Origin: Caldicellulosiruptor morganii
GTDB lineage: Bacteria > Bacillota > Thermoanaerobacteria > Caldicellulosiruptorales > Caldicellulosiruptoraceae
Direction: 5' to 3'
Length of the DNA stretch: 64,000 bases
Assembly: GCF_026810225.1 (NCBI RefSeq)
Contig: NZ_CP113865.1
Span: 349,001 to 413,000 of the forward strand
Shown: piece after piece, positions 25,391 through 36,674 of the stretch
Layout of the letters: the number at the start of each line of letters is the position of its first letter
Numbering within the stretch: position 1 is the stretch's first letter
Position numbers and translations under genes: made by a program
The notes under the pieces: model-generated
Databases searched by the model: none
The model's input: only the letters and a program-made list of their open reading frames with translations
What the model was told of the DNA's origin: nothing

Positions 25391-26740
25391 TTGGTGAAAG
25401 TTGGGGATGAGTTTCAGGTTAAAATAGAGGCGCTCAATCATCAGGCTCAGGGTATAGCTAAGCTTGATGGGTATGTTTTGTTTGTTGACCATGTACTTCT
25501 GGATGAAGTTCTGAAGGTGAGGATAGTAGAGGCAAAGAAGGAATATGCAAGGGCGGAGATTGTAGAGATTATTGAAAAAAGCCCTTACAGAAAAGAACCG
25601 GAGTGCCCGGTTTATTACCGGTGCGGTGGATGTCATCTGATGCATACAACCTATGAAAATCAGCTTGAGATAAAGAGAATGCTTGTTGAGGATGCATTCA
25701 GAAGGATAGGCAAGCTGAGCCCAAAAATAAACCATCCGATTGGTATGGAAAATCCTTTCAGGTACAGAAACAAGGTGCAGTTTCCTGTTGGCAGAGATGA
25801 AAAAGGTGTGAAGATAGGTTTTTACAAAAAGATGACACATGAGATTGTTCCAACAGACTTTTGTCTTATTCAGCATGAAGACAGCGACAAAGTTTTAAGT
25901 GTGATGAAAGAGGTAATAAAAAAATATGGGATTGAAATTTACGACGAAAGACTTCACAAAGGTGTGATAAGACACATAATGGTAAGAAGATCATTTGCAT
26001 TTGACCAGATGATGATTGTGCTTGTCTGTACCAGGATGCCGGATAGAATAGAAGAAATAAAAGAGGAACTGATAAAAAGCTTTCCCAATCTCAAATCGCT
26101 CTATGTGAATATAAACAGTAAAAAAACAAATGTGATTCTGGGCGAAAAGGATATTCTGGTTTGGGGAAGTCCCGCTATTTCTGATAAAATTGGCAATCTG
26201 TTGTTTGAAATATCACCGGAGTCATTTTTTCAGGTAAATACAGTTCAAACAGAAAAGCTTTACAATCAGGTGGTGAGGTATTTAACTGAAGTTGGTGGAA
26301 GGGTGGTTTTTGATCTTTACTCGGGCATTGGGACAATCTCTATGTTCGTTGCACCCTACTGTGAAAAGGTTTATGCTATAGAAATTGTTAAGCAGGCTGT
26401 TGAGGATGCAATTAAAAGCAGCATTGAGAATAAAATTGCGAATGTTGAGTTCATACATGCTGATGCAGAAAAAAAGATGAAAGAACTCATTGAAAACGAT
26501 ATTATCCCCGACACTGTAATAGTCGACCCGCCACGAAAAGGCTGCGAGAAAGAACTTCTGGAAAGCATAATATCAGCGGGTGTGAAAAATTTCATTTATG
26601 TTTCATGCAACCCTTCCACACTCGCAAGAGATGCAAGAATATTAACAGATGGCGGATATGAACTTCTAAAAGTGCAGCCGGTGGACATGTTTCCTCAGAC
26701 ATACCATGTTGAAAATGTGGTACTGTTTAAAAGAGATTGA
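25391..26740 (+). CDS. rlmD: 23S rRNA (uracil-C5)-methyltransferase, RlmD/TrmA family
   Basis: 449 residues: N-terminal TRAM domain (about 1-55), a four-cysteine iron-sulfur site (CPVYYRCGGCHLMH plus a later Cys in TDFCLIQH), then a SAM-binding Rossmann domain with FDLYSGIGTISMF, VDPPRKGCE and the catalytic region YVSCNPSTLARD. It methylates a uridine at C5, in 23S rRNA (RlmD or RlmCD type) rather than tRNA judging by the iron-sulfur site. Start is TTG 25391 or GTG 25394 after a GGGGAAAGGGG site. The next gene starts about 17 bases after its stop, so the two are probably cotranscribed. Confidence 0.9.
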   Translation: MVKVGDEFQVKIEALNHQAQGIAKLDGYVLFVDHVLLDEVLKVRIVEAKKEYARAEIVEIIEKSPYRKEPECPVYYRCGGCHLMHTTYENQLEIKRMLVEDAFRRIGKLSPKINHPIGMENPFRYRNKVQFPVGRDEKGVKIGFYKKMTHEIVPTDFCLIQHEDSDKVLSVMKEVIKKYGIEIYDERLHKGVIRHIMVRRSFAFDQMMIVLVCTRMPDRIEEIKEELIKSFPNLKSLYVNINSKKTNVILGEKDILVWGSPAISDKIGNLLFEISPESFFQVNTVQTEKLYNQVVRYLTEVGGRVVFDLYSGIGTISMFVAPYCEKVYAIEIVKQAVEDAIKSSIENKIANVEFIHADAEKKMKELIENDIIPDTVIVDPPRKGCEKELLESIISAGVKNFIYVSCNPSTLARDARILTDGGYELLKVQPVDMFPQTYHVENVVLFKRD

Positions 26741-26757
26741 TTGAGGTGAGGAAAAAT

Positions 26758-27237
26758 ATGATTGAGAAGTTTTATACAGGATACTATAACTCTCCGTTAG
26801 GTTTGATTAAAGTGGTGACAGACGAGGCATATGTTTTGAGAGTTGATTTTGTTTCTCAAAAGGATGACAGGGAAGAAGAAAACCTGCTTGTCTGTGAAGC
26901 AATTTCACAGCTTGATGAGTATTTTAAAGGCAAGAGAAAAGAATTTGATTTGAGGCTTTTTTTCAAAGGCACAGAGTTTCAAAAACGGGTGTGGGAAGAG
27001 CTGATGAAGGTAGGGTATGGGAAGGTGATTTCATACAGCGAACTTGCAGGGCGCATAGGGAGAAAAGATGCGACAAGGGCTGTTGCAAATGCAGTCGGTA
27101 AAAACCCAATTGCTATAATTGTTCCATGTCACAGGGTTATAAAGGCTGATGGTAAGCTTGGTGGATACAGTGCCGGGGCTCATAAAAAAATATGGCTTTT
27201 GGAGCACGAAGGTGCAAAGCTTCTCCAAAAGCCATAA
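26758..27237 (+). CDS. ogt: Methylated-DNA--protein-cysteine methyltransferase
   Basis: 159 residues with the active-site signature IIVPCHRVIKADGKLGGYSA (acceptor Cys in PCHRV) and the DNA-binding wing GKVISYSELAGRIGRKDATR. The protein removes O6-alkyl groups from guanine by transferring them irreversibly to its cysteine. A frame runs from TTG 26737, but ATG 26758 with GAGGTGAGG before it is the natural start. Its last codons form one arm of its own terminator hairpin. Confidence 0.92.
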   Translation: MIEKFYTGYYNSPLGLIKVVTDEAYVLRVDFVSQKDDREEENLLVCEAISQLDEYFKGKRKEFDLRLFFKGTEFQKRVWEELMKVGYGKVISYSELAGRIGRKDATRAVANAVGKNPIAIIVPCHRVIKADGKLGGYSAGAHKKIWLLEHEGAKLLQKP

Positions 27238-27240
27238 TTG
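27191..27240 (+). terminator. Terminator hairpin embedded in the 3' end of ogt
   Basis: A perfect 14-bp inverted repeat, arms 27191-27204 and 27223-27236 (core GGCTTTTGGAG / CTCCAAAAGCC). Both arms lie inside the ogt coding region. The T-run is weak (TTGACTTTTA), so it may serve as a barrier between convergent ogt and GH1. Confidence 0.6.
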
Positions 27241-27244
27241 ACTT

Positions 27245-28618
<1,374 letters not shown>

Positions 28619-28759
28619 TTAGCAAAAAACTTTTTGTTGTGAAATCAATTACACTCATATCAAAATATATTGCCATATAAAATTGGAGTGTGCAAATAAA
28701 AATTTTAAATGAATATTTCAAAATTTTTATACGTTTTTTACTATAAGGTGTTTTAGAAA

Positions 28760-28809
28760 TAAAACAAAAAAAGACACACCACTTTTAAAAAAGAAGCGGT
28801 GTGTCTTTT
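28760..28809 (-). terminator. Intrinsic terminator of the GH94 operon
   Basis: GACACACC (28773-28780) pairs with GGTGTGTC (28798-28805), extended by A/T pairs; reading on the minus strand it is followed by TTTTTTTGTTTT. Confidence 0.85.
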
Positions 28810-28844
28810 CTTTTTTTGTATGGCTTTGTTCTTTTGAATAAAAA

Positions 28845-31217
28845 TTATTTCCCCATTACAACTTCAACTACATTTTGGTCGATGAGCAATTCAGCTGGAA
28901 TTAGACTGCCCTCAATCTCTTTTCCATTTACCAGTATCTTTTTAACACCTTTTGAAATATGATCTGGATTTGAAACCTTAATGGAGAGTCTTTTTCCTCT
29001 GAAAACTCTCTCAACTTCAAAACCGTCCCACTGCTGTGGGATACATGGGTCAATAATAAGCCCTTTATAGTGAGGTCTTATTCCAAGGATATACTGTGTT
29101 GCTGCCGAAAATGCCCATGTAGCAGTCCCTGTCAGCCATGGATTTCGTGCTCTGCCAAAATAATAGGGATGTTCTTTTCCGGTGATGAACTGGGAGTAAA
29201 CATACGGCTCTGCTGTGTAGATTTCAGCAATATCATTTTTGCTTGCAGGAAGGAAGGACATATAGTACTCAAAAGCATAGTCACCCCGTCCAAGGATGGC
29301 TTCTGCAATTATTACCCACGTATTTGCATGGCAGAAAATAGCTGCATTTTCTTTTAATCCCGGTGGGAATGATGTAACAGCTCCAACCTCGACTATATAA
29401 TCAACATAGGCCGGCCAGTTTTTGACACAGCCATGCTCTGTTGCGAGGTATTTTTTGACGCTGTCCATTGCCATTTTACCCTTTTCATCAACAAAAGCAC
29501 CCGAAAATACTGACCATGACTGAGAATTCAGGAAAATCTTGCTCTGCTCACTTTCTTTTGACCCGAGTTTCTTGCCGCTTGCTAAATATCCTCTTACAAA
29601 CCACTCGCCATCCCACGTGTACTCTTCCATTGCCTTTTTAATCTCATTCTTATAAGCTTTATACTTTTCAGCATCATCATATTTTCCAGTATACTCGGCA
29701 AGTTCTATAAACTCGGATAAAGCCTTGTAATAGAGCTGGGTTGACCATGTACTCTCGCCACCGTCCTTGAGATTGATACAGTCATTCCAGTCAGCGGCAA
29801 GACCGAGCAAAAGACCATGTTTCCCCCTGTTGTTCCATGAAAACTCCAAAGCCTGTTTTAAGTGATCATAAACAGAGGCGCTTGACCTGTCTGCATATTC
29901 AACCACTTCATCCAGGATAGAAAAATCGCCCGTTTCTTTTATATAGTGTGGCACAGCAATCAAAAGCCACAGATGGTCATCCGAATAGATTCTCTCACGT
30001 GGTGGTATATTGTGTTCTCCCTGGGACCATGTGAGAGGCTGAAAATGATGCATTGCATATCCTTCGGACAGCTGCGCTTTCAGAAGCTCAATTAGCCTTT
30101 TTCTCACCTCTTGCGGGATTGAATGCACAACACCCAGAATGTCCTGTGAAGAATCTCTAAAGCCAAGCCCATCTCTTCCGCCAGCCTCGATAAATGATGC
30201 AGACCTTGACCAGTTGAAAGTTGTGTGACACTGATACTGATTCCAGATGTTCAGCATCAGATTCATCTTTTCATTAGGTGTTGAGCATTTGAACTTGCCA
30301 AGTCTTTCATTCCAGTAGTTTTGAACTCTTTCAAATTCTTTTTCAATGTTCTCTTTTGAATCAAACAATCTTTTGTATTCTTTTCCTTCCCTGTATGCAT
30401 CTCCAACACCCAGCACAAAGACCAGATACTCTTCCTGACCGGGCTCAAGTTCTACTTTCACCTGAGTTGCAGCGCAGGGGTTTCCGCCTATTGCAATTGA
30501 GCCAAAACACCTGCCATTTTGGATGGCTTCGGGGTTGGCTTCACTGTTATATGGACCTATAAAGACATCTCTGTCTGTGTCAAAACTTTCTATCTTTTTG
30601 TTTGTGCATGTGAAAAATGCTTTTGGCTCGTATGGGCTCCAGAGTTTAATTGAGTAGTCCACTATTTCATCTTCTCTGTTGTAACCCATTCTGCAGGTGT
30701 AAAGAATATATTGAAAATCCATCATGTCAAGCATAGAATTCCACAGGCAGAACTCGGTATAGGTGAATACTGAAAGTTCTTTTTTCTCACCCGACTCGTT
30801 TTTAATTTTAACTTCCCAGATTTCAATTGGCTTGTCCACCGGTACGAATATTTTCAAAGATGATGAGATGTCATTGTATTTACTTTCAAATATTGAATAT
30901 CCAAGTCCATGCCGACAAACACTTCTGAACTTCTCAAGAGACTTTCCAACAGGCTGCCAGCTTATTGACCAGAAATCCCCTGTAGTTTCATCTTTTAGAT
31001 AAACATATCTTCCAGGTCTGTCCATTGGAATGCTGTTAAATCTAAAACGGGTCACTCTCCCAAGCTTGGGGGATTTGTAAAAGGAATAGCCCGAAGCATT
31101 GTTTGAGATTATAAGGCAGTAGTCGCTTGTGCCCAGATAGTTTACCCATGAAGTGGGTGTTCTGGGATTTGTTATCACATACTCTCTATTTTGAGAATCA
31201 AAATATCCATAATTCAT
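28845..31217 (-). CDS. GH94 phosphorylase (second; cellodextrin- or diacetylchitobiose-like)
   Basis: 790 residues of the GH94 family: N-terminal beta-sandwich (MNYGYFDSQNREYVIT), helical linker, catalytic (alpha/alpha)6 barrel with the general-acid segment GLGFRDSSQDILG, phosphate-binding and WLTGTATWAF regions, C-terminal beta domain. GH94 enzymes split a beta-glucoside with phosphate, releasing a sugar 1-phosphate and saving ATP. It differs clearly from the upstream paralogue: its N-terminal sequence recalls N,N'-diacetylchitobiose phosphorylase, but paired genes in Caldicellulosiruptor are usually taken as cellobiose plus cellodextrin phosphorylases. I favour a cellodextrin-type activity without certainty. 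ATG 31217 has AGGGAGG upstream; 23 bases separate it from the preceding gene. Confidence 0.85.
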   Translation of the reverse strand: MNYGYFDSQNREYVITNPRTPTSWVNYLGTSDYCLIISNNASGYSFYKSPKLGRVTRFRFNSIPMDRPGRYVYLKDETTGDFWSISWQPVGKSLEKFRSVCRHGLGYSIFESKYNDISSSLKIFVPVDKPIEIWEVKIKNESGEKKELSVFTYTEFCLWNSMLDMMDFQYILYTCRMGYNREDEIVDYSIKLWSPYEPKAFFTCTNKKIESFDTDRDVFIGPYNSEANPEAIQNGRCFGSIAIGGNPCAATQVKVELEPGQEEYLVFVLGVGDAYREGKEYKRLFDSKENIEKEFERVQNYWNERLGKFKCSTPNEKMNLMLNIWNQYQCHTTFNWSRSASFIEAGGRDGLGFRDSSQDILGVVHSIPQEVRKRLIELLKAQLSEGYAMHHFQPLTWSQGEHNIPPRERIYSDDHLWLLIAVPHYIKETGDFSILDEVVEYADRSSASVYDHLKQALEFSWNNRGKHGLLLGLAADWNDCINLKDGGESTWSTQLYYKALSEFIELAEYTGKYDDAEKYKAYKNEIKKAMEEYTWDGEWFVRGYLASGKKLGSKESEQSKIFLNSQSWSVFSGAFVDEKGKMAMDSVKKYLATEHGCVKNWPAYVDYIVEVGAVTSFPPGLKENAAIFCHANTWVIIAEAILGRGDYAFEYYMSFLPASKNDIAEIYTAEPYVYSQFITGKEHPYYFGRARNPWLTGTATWAFSAATQYILGIRPHYKGLIIDPCIPQQWDGFEVERVFRGKRLSIKVSNPDHISKGVKKILVNGKEIEGSLIPAELLIDQNVVEVVMGK

Positions 31218-31240
31218 AAAAGATTCCCTCCCTGACTTTT

Positions 31241-33676
31241 TTATCCCATTGTGACCTCAACAATGTGCTCTTTGCCATCCGAAAAGGCTGGTATTAAATT
31301 TGAAGGCAGCTCTTTGCCATCAACCACAACTTTTTTGATGCCTTTTGAAACACCATCGGGGTTTTTAACCTGTATATTGTAAAGTGCATTTCTGAACACT
31401 CTTTTTACAGTAAATTCTTTCCACTGCGGTGGTATGCATGGGTCTATCAAAAGTCCATCATAGTCCGGGCGAATGCCCAGAATCCACTGTGTCATTGCGA
31501 CAAAATTCCATGCTGCAGAGCCGGTGAGCCATGAATTTTTAGCCTCGCCCGGTTTGTATGCATCTTTGCCGGCAATCATCTGACAGTAAACATATGGTTC
31601 AAGCCTGTGCACATCGCTTATCTCTTCCCTGTATGACGGAGCAATCTTTGACCAGTATTCAAACGCTCTGTCGCCTCTTCCAACAATGCATTCTGCTATC
31701 ATAATCCACGGGTTGTTGTGACAGAAAACAGCAGCATTTTCCTTATAGCCGGGCGGATAGCTTGTAATCTCACCAAGGTGAATTTTGTACTCTGTGAATG
31801 CTGGCTGAACAAGCACAATTCCGTGTTCTGTGTCAAGGTATTTTTTAACAGAATCAAGTGCAGAGATAGCCTTTCCATCTTCAAGCCCGATCTGAGCCAT
31901 TACACAGAAGCCCTGCGTTTCAATAAATATCTTTCCTTCATCATTTTCCTTGCTTCCAACCTTATTTCCAAAGTAGTCATAGGCCCTCAAAAACCATTCG
32001 CCGTCATATCCATAGTTCAGTATTGCCTCTTTCATCTTTTCTATGTGATGCTGCGCATCTTTTGAAATATCATTTTTGCCCAGCCTTTCGCAGATTTTCA
32101 CAAATTCCTTTCCAACATACACAAACATCCCTGCTATCATGACAGACTCTGCGGTTTTGCCATCCTTGTTGTCGCATGTCTGGAACGACTCATCGGGGTT
32201 TGTTGAGAATGCGTTTAAGTTCAAACAGTCATTCCAGTCAGCTCTGCCTATGAGCGGAAGTCCATGCGGACCCAAGTTGTTTACAACATGGTAGAATGCT
32301 CTTTTCAGGTGTTCAAACATGGAATCCGCCTTTTGCGGATCATTTTCAAAAGGCACAATCTCATCAAGAATGGACCAGTCACCCGTTTCTTTTATGTAGT
32401 GGGCGGTTGAGAGTATGAGCCAGAGCGGATCATCATTGAAATTTCCGCCTATTTCGTTGTTTCCTCTTTTTGTAAGAGGCTGATACTGGTGATATGCACC
32501 GCCATCTTCAAGCTGTGTTGCTGCTAAGTCCAGAATTCTCTCTCTTGCCCTTTCCGGAATCTGATGGACAAAGCCCAAAATGTCCTGGTTTGAGTCTCTA
32601 AAGCCCATTCCTCTGCCAATACCCGACTCAAAGTACGATGCACTTCTGGAAAGGTTGAATGTCACCATGCACTGATACTGATTCCATATGTTTACCATTC
32701 TATCTACCTTGTCTATACCTGTGGATACATTGAATTTGTTCAGAAGTTCATCCCAGAAGACTTTCAAAGCTTCAAATGCCTTTTTGACATCTTCTGGCTT
32801 TTTGAATTTTTCTATCATTTCATAAGCCTTTTCTTTGTTTATGACACCTTTTTTAACCCATTTTTTATCCTGCGGGTTTTCTACATAGCCGAGCACAAAC
32901 ACAAGCTCTTTTGCCTCGCCCGGCTGCAAAGAGATTCTTATCATGTGCGAGGCTACAGGCGACCAGCCATGAGCTTCTGAATTAAAACTTTTTCCGTTTT
33001 CAACTGCCAGTGGTGCGTCAAAGCCTCTGTAAAGCCCCAGGAAAGTGTCTCTGTCTGTGTCAAAGCCGTCAATTGGAACATTTACAGAATAAAAAGAATA
33101 ATGATTTCTGCGCTCTCTGTACTCTGTTTTGTGGTAAATGACAGAGCCTTCTATCTCAACCTCACCTGTGCTCAGGTTTCTCTGGAAGTTTGTCATATCA
33201 TCAAGTGCGTTCCAGAGGCAAAACTCAATCAGTGAAAAGAGTGTCAAATCCTTTGGTTGGGATGATTTGTTGGTTATCTTAAGATAATGTATTTCACAGT
33301 TTTCATCGACAGGCACAAAAAATGTTTGATCAACTTCAACGCCATTTCTTCTTCCTGTTATGATTGTATAGCCAAGACCATGACGGCATTCGTAAAACTC
33401 AAGATCCTTTCTTGTTGGCATCCATGAAGGTGACCAGAAATCTTCTCCATCTTTTATATAAAAGTACCTTCCACCCATATCAAGCGGAACATTGTTGTAT
33501 CGGAATCTTGTTATCCTTCTTAGCCTTGCATCTTTATAAAAACAATAACCACCTGCATGGTTTGAGATTAAAGCAAGAAAGTCTTTCATACCAAGGTAGT
33601 TAATCCACGGGAAAGGGGTAAGTGGAGTTGTTATAACATACTCTCTTTTCTGGTCATCAAAATAGCCAAATTTCAA
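31241..33676 (-). CDS. cbp: Cellobiose phosphorylase (GH94)
   Basis: 811 residues from TTG 33676, the usual length of cellobiose phosphorylases. A longer frame exists from 33718, but AAGGGAG lies 9 bases before the TTG and [20 protein letters not shown] matches the canonical N-terminus. Catalytic barrel with [20 protein letters not shown] (general acid Asp), [24 protein letters not shown] and [10 protein letters not shown]. Reaction: cellobiose plus phosphate to glucose and glucose 1-phosphate, in the cytoplasm. First gene of the GH94 operon; phased direct repeats lie directly upstream of its promoter. Confidence 0.92.
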   Translation of the reverse strand: MKFGYFDDQKREYVITTPLTPFPWINYLGMKDFLALISNHAGGYCFYKDARLRRITRFRYNNVPLDMGGRYFYIKDGEDFWSPSWMPTRKDLEFYECRHGLGYTIITGRRNGVEVDQTFFVPVDENCEIHYLKITNKSSQPKDLTLFSLIEFCLWNALDDMTNFQRNLSTGEVEIEGSVIYHKTEYRERRNHYSFYSVNVPIDGFDTDRDTFLGLYRGFDAPLAVENGKSFNSEAHGWSPVASHMIRISLQPGEAKELVFVLGYVENPQDKKWVKKGVINKEKAYEMIEKFKKPEDVKKAFEALKVFWDELLNKFNVSTGIDKVDRMVNIWNQYQCMVTFNLSRSASYFESGIGRGMGFRDSNQDILGFVHQIPERARERILDLAATQLEDGGAYHQYQPLTKRGNNEIGGNFNDDPLWLILSTAHYIKETGDWSILDEIVPFENDPQKADSMFEHLKRAFYHVVNNLGPHGLPLIGRADWNDCLNLNAFSTNPDESFQTCDNKDGKTAESVMIAGMFVYVGKEFVKICERLGKNDISKDAQHHIEKMKEAILNYGYDGEWFLRAYDYFGNKVGSKENDEGKIFIETQGFCVMAQIGLEDGKAISALDSVKKYLDTEHGIVLVQPAFTEYKIHLGEITSYPPGYKENAAVFCHNNPWIMIAECIVGRGDRAFEYWSKIAPSYREEISDVHRLEPYVYCQMIAGKDAYKPGEAKNSWLTGSAAWNFVAMTQWILGIRPDYDGLLIDPCIPPQWKEFTVKRVFRNALYNIQVKNPDGVSKGIKKVVVDGKELPSNLIPAFSDGKEHIVEVTMG

Positions 33677-33734
33677 AGCTCTCAATCTCCCTTCTTTTTG
33701 CATACTGTGGTTTTGCATTTTTGCCTATATAAAA

Positions 33735-33796
33735 ATTATACCTTTTGTCTACAATCAATCTTTTAATTATTTTGCCCTAATTTTGCACTATTTTGC
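33735..33796 (-). promoter_or_regulatory. Cellobiose phosphorylase promoter with phased GCAAAA repeats
   Basis: Read on the minus strand, a perfect TATAAT (33735-33740) has no good -35 box. Upstream are three GCAAAA repeats (plus-strand TTTTGC at 33770, 33781 and 33791) spaced 11 and 10 bases, one helical turn apart. The layout suggests an activator that binds in register and replaces the -35 contact. Two more GCAAAA-like copies lie in the leader near 33712-33725. Confidence 0.5.
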
Positions 33797-33925
33797 TCTA
33801 AAAGCTCTGACAGGTTTGAAAACGGTATAGATTTTGGATATTAATTATCGGCAGAAATTGTGATATACTCAATTATGAATGGGTAATTTAAAGATTTATG
33901 CGAAAAGTAGAAAGGGAGAAGAGGT

Positions 33926-35167
33926 TTGAAAAAGAGAGTGTGGATTTTAAACCACTACGCAATTCCACCCACAATAGGGGGAATCACACGACATTTTGAC
34001 TATGCAAAGGAGCTTGTAAAAAGAGGATATGATGTGACTATTTTTGCCTCAAGTTTTGACCACAAGCAAAGAGTTGAGATGTTGGAAAAAGGCTCAAAGT
34101 TTAAAATAGAAGACTACAGCGGTGTAGGGTTCGTCTGGATAAAGACAACTCCATACAAGAAAAACGACCTCAAAAGGGTTATAAATATACTTTCATTTGC
34201 AAAAAATCTTTATTTTATTGCGAAGAATTTTGAAAAACCCGATACAATTATAGCATCCTCTTTTCATCCTCTCACATGGGTTGTGGGGTACTGGCTTTCC
34301 AAAAAGAAAAAGGCGGATTTTGTGGCAGAGGTAAGAGACCTGTGGCCACAGAGTGGAATTGACCTTGGTGCTTTCAAAGAAGGAAGCCTGATAGTCAGGC
34401 TTTTACGAAGGCTTGAGAAATTCATATACACAAAAGCAAAGTATGTGATAACAGTCCTGCCAAAGGCAGATGAGTATATTCAAAGCTTGGGAATAAGCAA
34501 AGAAAAGATTGTACATATTTCGAATGGTTGTGATGTTGAGAGATTTGATTCCTTAAAAGATAGTGTGCCGGAGGAGGTAAAGAAGATTTTGGATGAGCAT
34601 GAAGGGTATTTCAAAGCTTGCTATTTAGGTGCGCTCGGGAAGGCCAATGCAATGGAAACAATAATTGAGGCTGCTAAATATGTGCAGGAAAAAGTAGATG
34701 ACAGGATACATTTTCTGATAATAGGGGATGGACCTGAAAAAGAGAAACTTGAAAGAATGGCAAAAGAGCTCAATCTTGCAAATGTATTTTTTTATGATCC
34801 AGTATCAAAGCTATCTGTGCCAGGCTTACTTGAGCGAGTTGACATAACACTTGTTTCTATGCACAATCTAAAAGTTTACAGGTTTGGAATTTCACTTAAT
34901 AAGCTTTTTGACTATTTGTGTGCTGCAAAACCAATTGTTTTTGCAGGCAATGTTGCAAATGACATTGTTAAGGACTCGGGTGCTGGAATTTCCTGTGATG
35001 CCTATGACTCAAAGGGCTTTGCTGAAGGGATTATAAAGCTCTATGAGATGAGCGAGGATGAGAGAAAGAGAATGGGGCAAAAGGGAAGAGAGTATGTGGA
35101 GAAATATCATGACATTAAAAAACTTGCAGACAGACTGGAACAAATTATAAATGGAGATGGTAATTGA
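33926..35167 (+). CDS. Glycosyltransferase family 4 (WbuB-like)
   Basis: 413-residue GT-B enzyme. N-terminal acceptor domain begins VWILNHYAIPPTIGGITRHF; C-terminal donor domain has YLGALGKANAMETIIEAAKY, IIGDGPEKEKLERMA and VPGLLERVDITLVSM. Typical of transferases adding a sugar to a lipid-linked polysaccharide precursor. TTG 33926 follows AAAGGGAGAAGAGG. Its stop overlaps the start of the priming transferase gene, so the two make a small exopolysaccharide or wall-glycan operon. Donor and acceptor sugars are unknown. Confidence 0.88.
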   Translation: MKKRVWILNHYAIPPTIGGITRHFDYAKELVKRGYDVTIFASSFDHKQRVEMLEKGSKFKIEDYSGVGFVWIKTTPYKKNDLKRVINILSFAKNLYFIAKNFEKPDTIIASSFHPLTWVVGYWLSKKKKADFVAEVRDLWPQSGIDLGAFKEGSLIVRLLRRLEKFIYTKAKYVITVLPKADEYIQSLGISKEKIVHISNGCDVERFDSLKDSVPEEVKKILDEHEGYFKACYLGALGKANAMETIIEAAKYVQEKVDDRIHFLIIGDGPEKEKLERMAKELNLANVFFYDPVSKLSVPGLLERVDITLVSMHNLKVYRFGISLNKLFDYLCAAKPIVFAGNVANDIVKDSGAGISCDAYDSKGFAEGIIKLYEMSEDERKRMGQKGREYVEKYHDIKKLADRLEQIINGDGN

Positions 35168-36513
35168 TGAGGTCGTATATAAAAAGCTATCACAAGCTCA
35201 GCAAGTTATTTGTTGTGGTGATGGACCTTTTGCTGATTCATGCAGGGTATATCCTGGCATATATCATAAAGTTCAATTTTACATTTCCGAAGAAAAACTT
35301 TATGCCATACTATACGTTGATTCCGCAAATAACTCTATTTGCTCTTGTGCTTTTGAATATCTACGGGCTTTACACAATCACAATGAAAACAATAAGCGAG
35401 ATAGCATTTTCAATGGCTCTGGCACTTATGCTGTTGCAATTTTTAACAGTTGTTTCTACCTTCTTTTACAGGCACTTTGCCTTTCCAAGAAGTATATTCA
35501 TAATTGCATTTTTTATCCAGTTTTTGCTGCTTGTAAGCTGGAGAGGGCTTGTTTTATATGTCTTCAAAAGAGTGCAGGGTGTAAAGCATGTGATGGTAAT
35601 AGGTTATATGCCAAAGGCACAGGAGTTTGCTCAAAAGCTTCAAAACATATCAAAAGGGTGGATTGATGTAAAATATGTTCTGGAGCCCCAAACTGCTGAA
35701 GATCTTGTACAGTATATAAAACTGGTTGATACAATCTATCTTTATTCAAAAATGGATGAGAATTTGAAAAGCGAGATTGTTAAAAAGGCAATAGAGTTCA
35801 AAAAGCACATTTTCATTGCGCCCGACTTCAGGGACATTCTGGTATCGCGCGCAAGGGTGATTCAGTTTGACGATGTTGCAACACTTTCAATCGAGCAGCC
35901 GGAGCTTACATCCGAGCAAAAGCTAATTAAAAGAGTGTGCGATGTTCTCCTTGCCTCTGTTGCGCTGGTTGTTTCTTTTCCTATTATGATTCTGATTGCA
36001 ATTGCTATAAAACTTGATTCTGAAGGACCGGTAATCTACAGACAAAAAAGGGTTACAGAAGGCGAAAGGGAATTTTATGTTCTGAAGTTCAGGACAATGG
36101 TAAAGGATGCTGAGAAGATGACAGGACCTGTCCTGGCAACCGAGAATGACCCGAGGATAACAAGGGTGGGGCGGTTTTTACGTGCAACAAGGCTTGATGA
36201 GCTTCCTCAGCTTATAAATATTCTAAAAGGTGAGATGAGCTTTATTGGACCACGACCCGAGCGCCCGTACTTTGTTGAGCAGTTTAAAAAACAGTATCCT
36301 GAGTATTCTCTTCGCCACAATGTAAAGGCAGGGCTAACAGGGCTTGCCCAGGTTTACGGCAAGTATGCAACAAGCCCGGAAGATAAGCTAAGGCTTGATC
36401 TGATATATATAAAAAATTACTCTGTGTTTCTGGATATTAAGATTTTGCTTCTGACTTTAAAGACAATCTTTACAAAAGAGGCGGCAGAGGGGGTAAAAAG
36501 CCAGAAACAATAA
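35167..36513 (+). CDS. Polyprenyl-phosphate sugar-1-phosphate transferase (WbaP/EpsL type)
   Basis: 448 residues. Four or five N-terminal membrane helices, a CoA-binding-like cytoplasmic domain (HVMVIGYMPKAQEFAQKL), one further helix (LASVALVVSFPIMILIAIAI) and the C-terminal bacterial sugar transferase domain: KLDSEGPVIYRQKRV, FYVLKFRTM, RVGRFLRATRLDELPQL, SFIGPRPERP and GLTGLAQVYG. It starts glycan synthesis by moving a hexose 1-phosphate onto undecaprenyl phosphate at the membrane. ATG 35167 shares one base with the upstream TGA; TTG 35164 is an alternative. Confidence 0.92.
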   Translation: MRSYIKSYHKLSKLFVVVMDLLLIHAGYILAYIIKFNFTFPKKNFMPYYTLIPQITLFALVLLNIYGLYTITMKTISEIAFSMALALMLLQFLTVVSTFFYRHFAFPRSIFIIAFFIQFLLLVSWRGLVLYVFKRVQGVKHVMVIGYMPKAQEFAQKLQNISKGWIDVKYVLEPQTAEDLVQYIKLVDTIYLYSKMDENLKSEIVKKAIEFKKHIFIAPDFRDILVSRARVIQFDDVATLSIEQPELTSEQKLIKRVCDVLLASVALVVSFPIMILIAIAIKLDSEGPVIYRQKRVTEGEREFYVLKFRTMVKDAEKMTGPVLATENDPRITRVGRFLRATRLDELPQLINILKGEMSFIGPRPERPYFVEQFKKQYPEYSLRHNVKAGLTGLAQVYGKYATSPEDKLRLDLIYIKNYSVFLDIKILLLTLKTIFTKEAAEGVKSQKQ

Positions 36514-36555
36514 GTAAGTTTAAACTTTAAAAATTATACTCTTTGTTCTGTTCAG

Positions 36556-36588
36556 AAAAGCCTTGAGAAATCAGAGCTTTTTTGTTTT
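36556..36588 (+). terminator. Intrinsic terminator after the glycan operon
   Basis: AAAGC-cTTGA-gaaa-TCAga-GCTTT stem followed by TTTTTTGTTTTG. The core is nearly identical to the tmRNA terminator at 47703-47734 on the other strand. Confidence 0.75.
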
Positions 36589-36674
36589 GTTTCAATAAGC
36601 ATCTGGCAAAATGTAAAATACCAATAATTACAATGAACATAGATAAATTACATAAAAAGGCTGAGAGTCAAAAT

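Noticed and set aside
35151-35666. 171-aa plus-strand frame rich in Cys and aromatic residues
   Set aside because: Out-of-frame shadow of the sugar transferase gene, whose motifs are complete.
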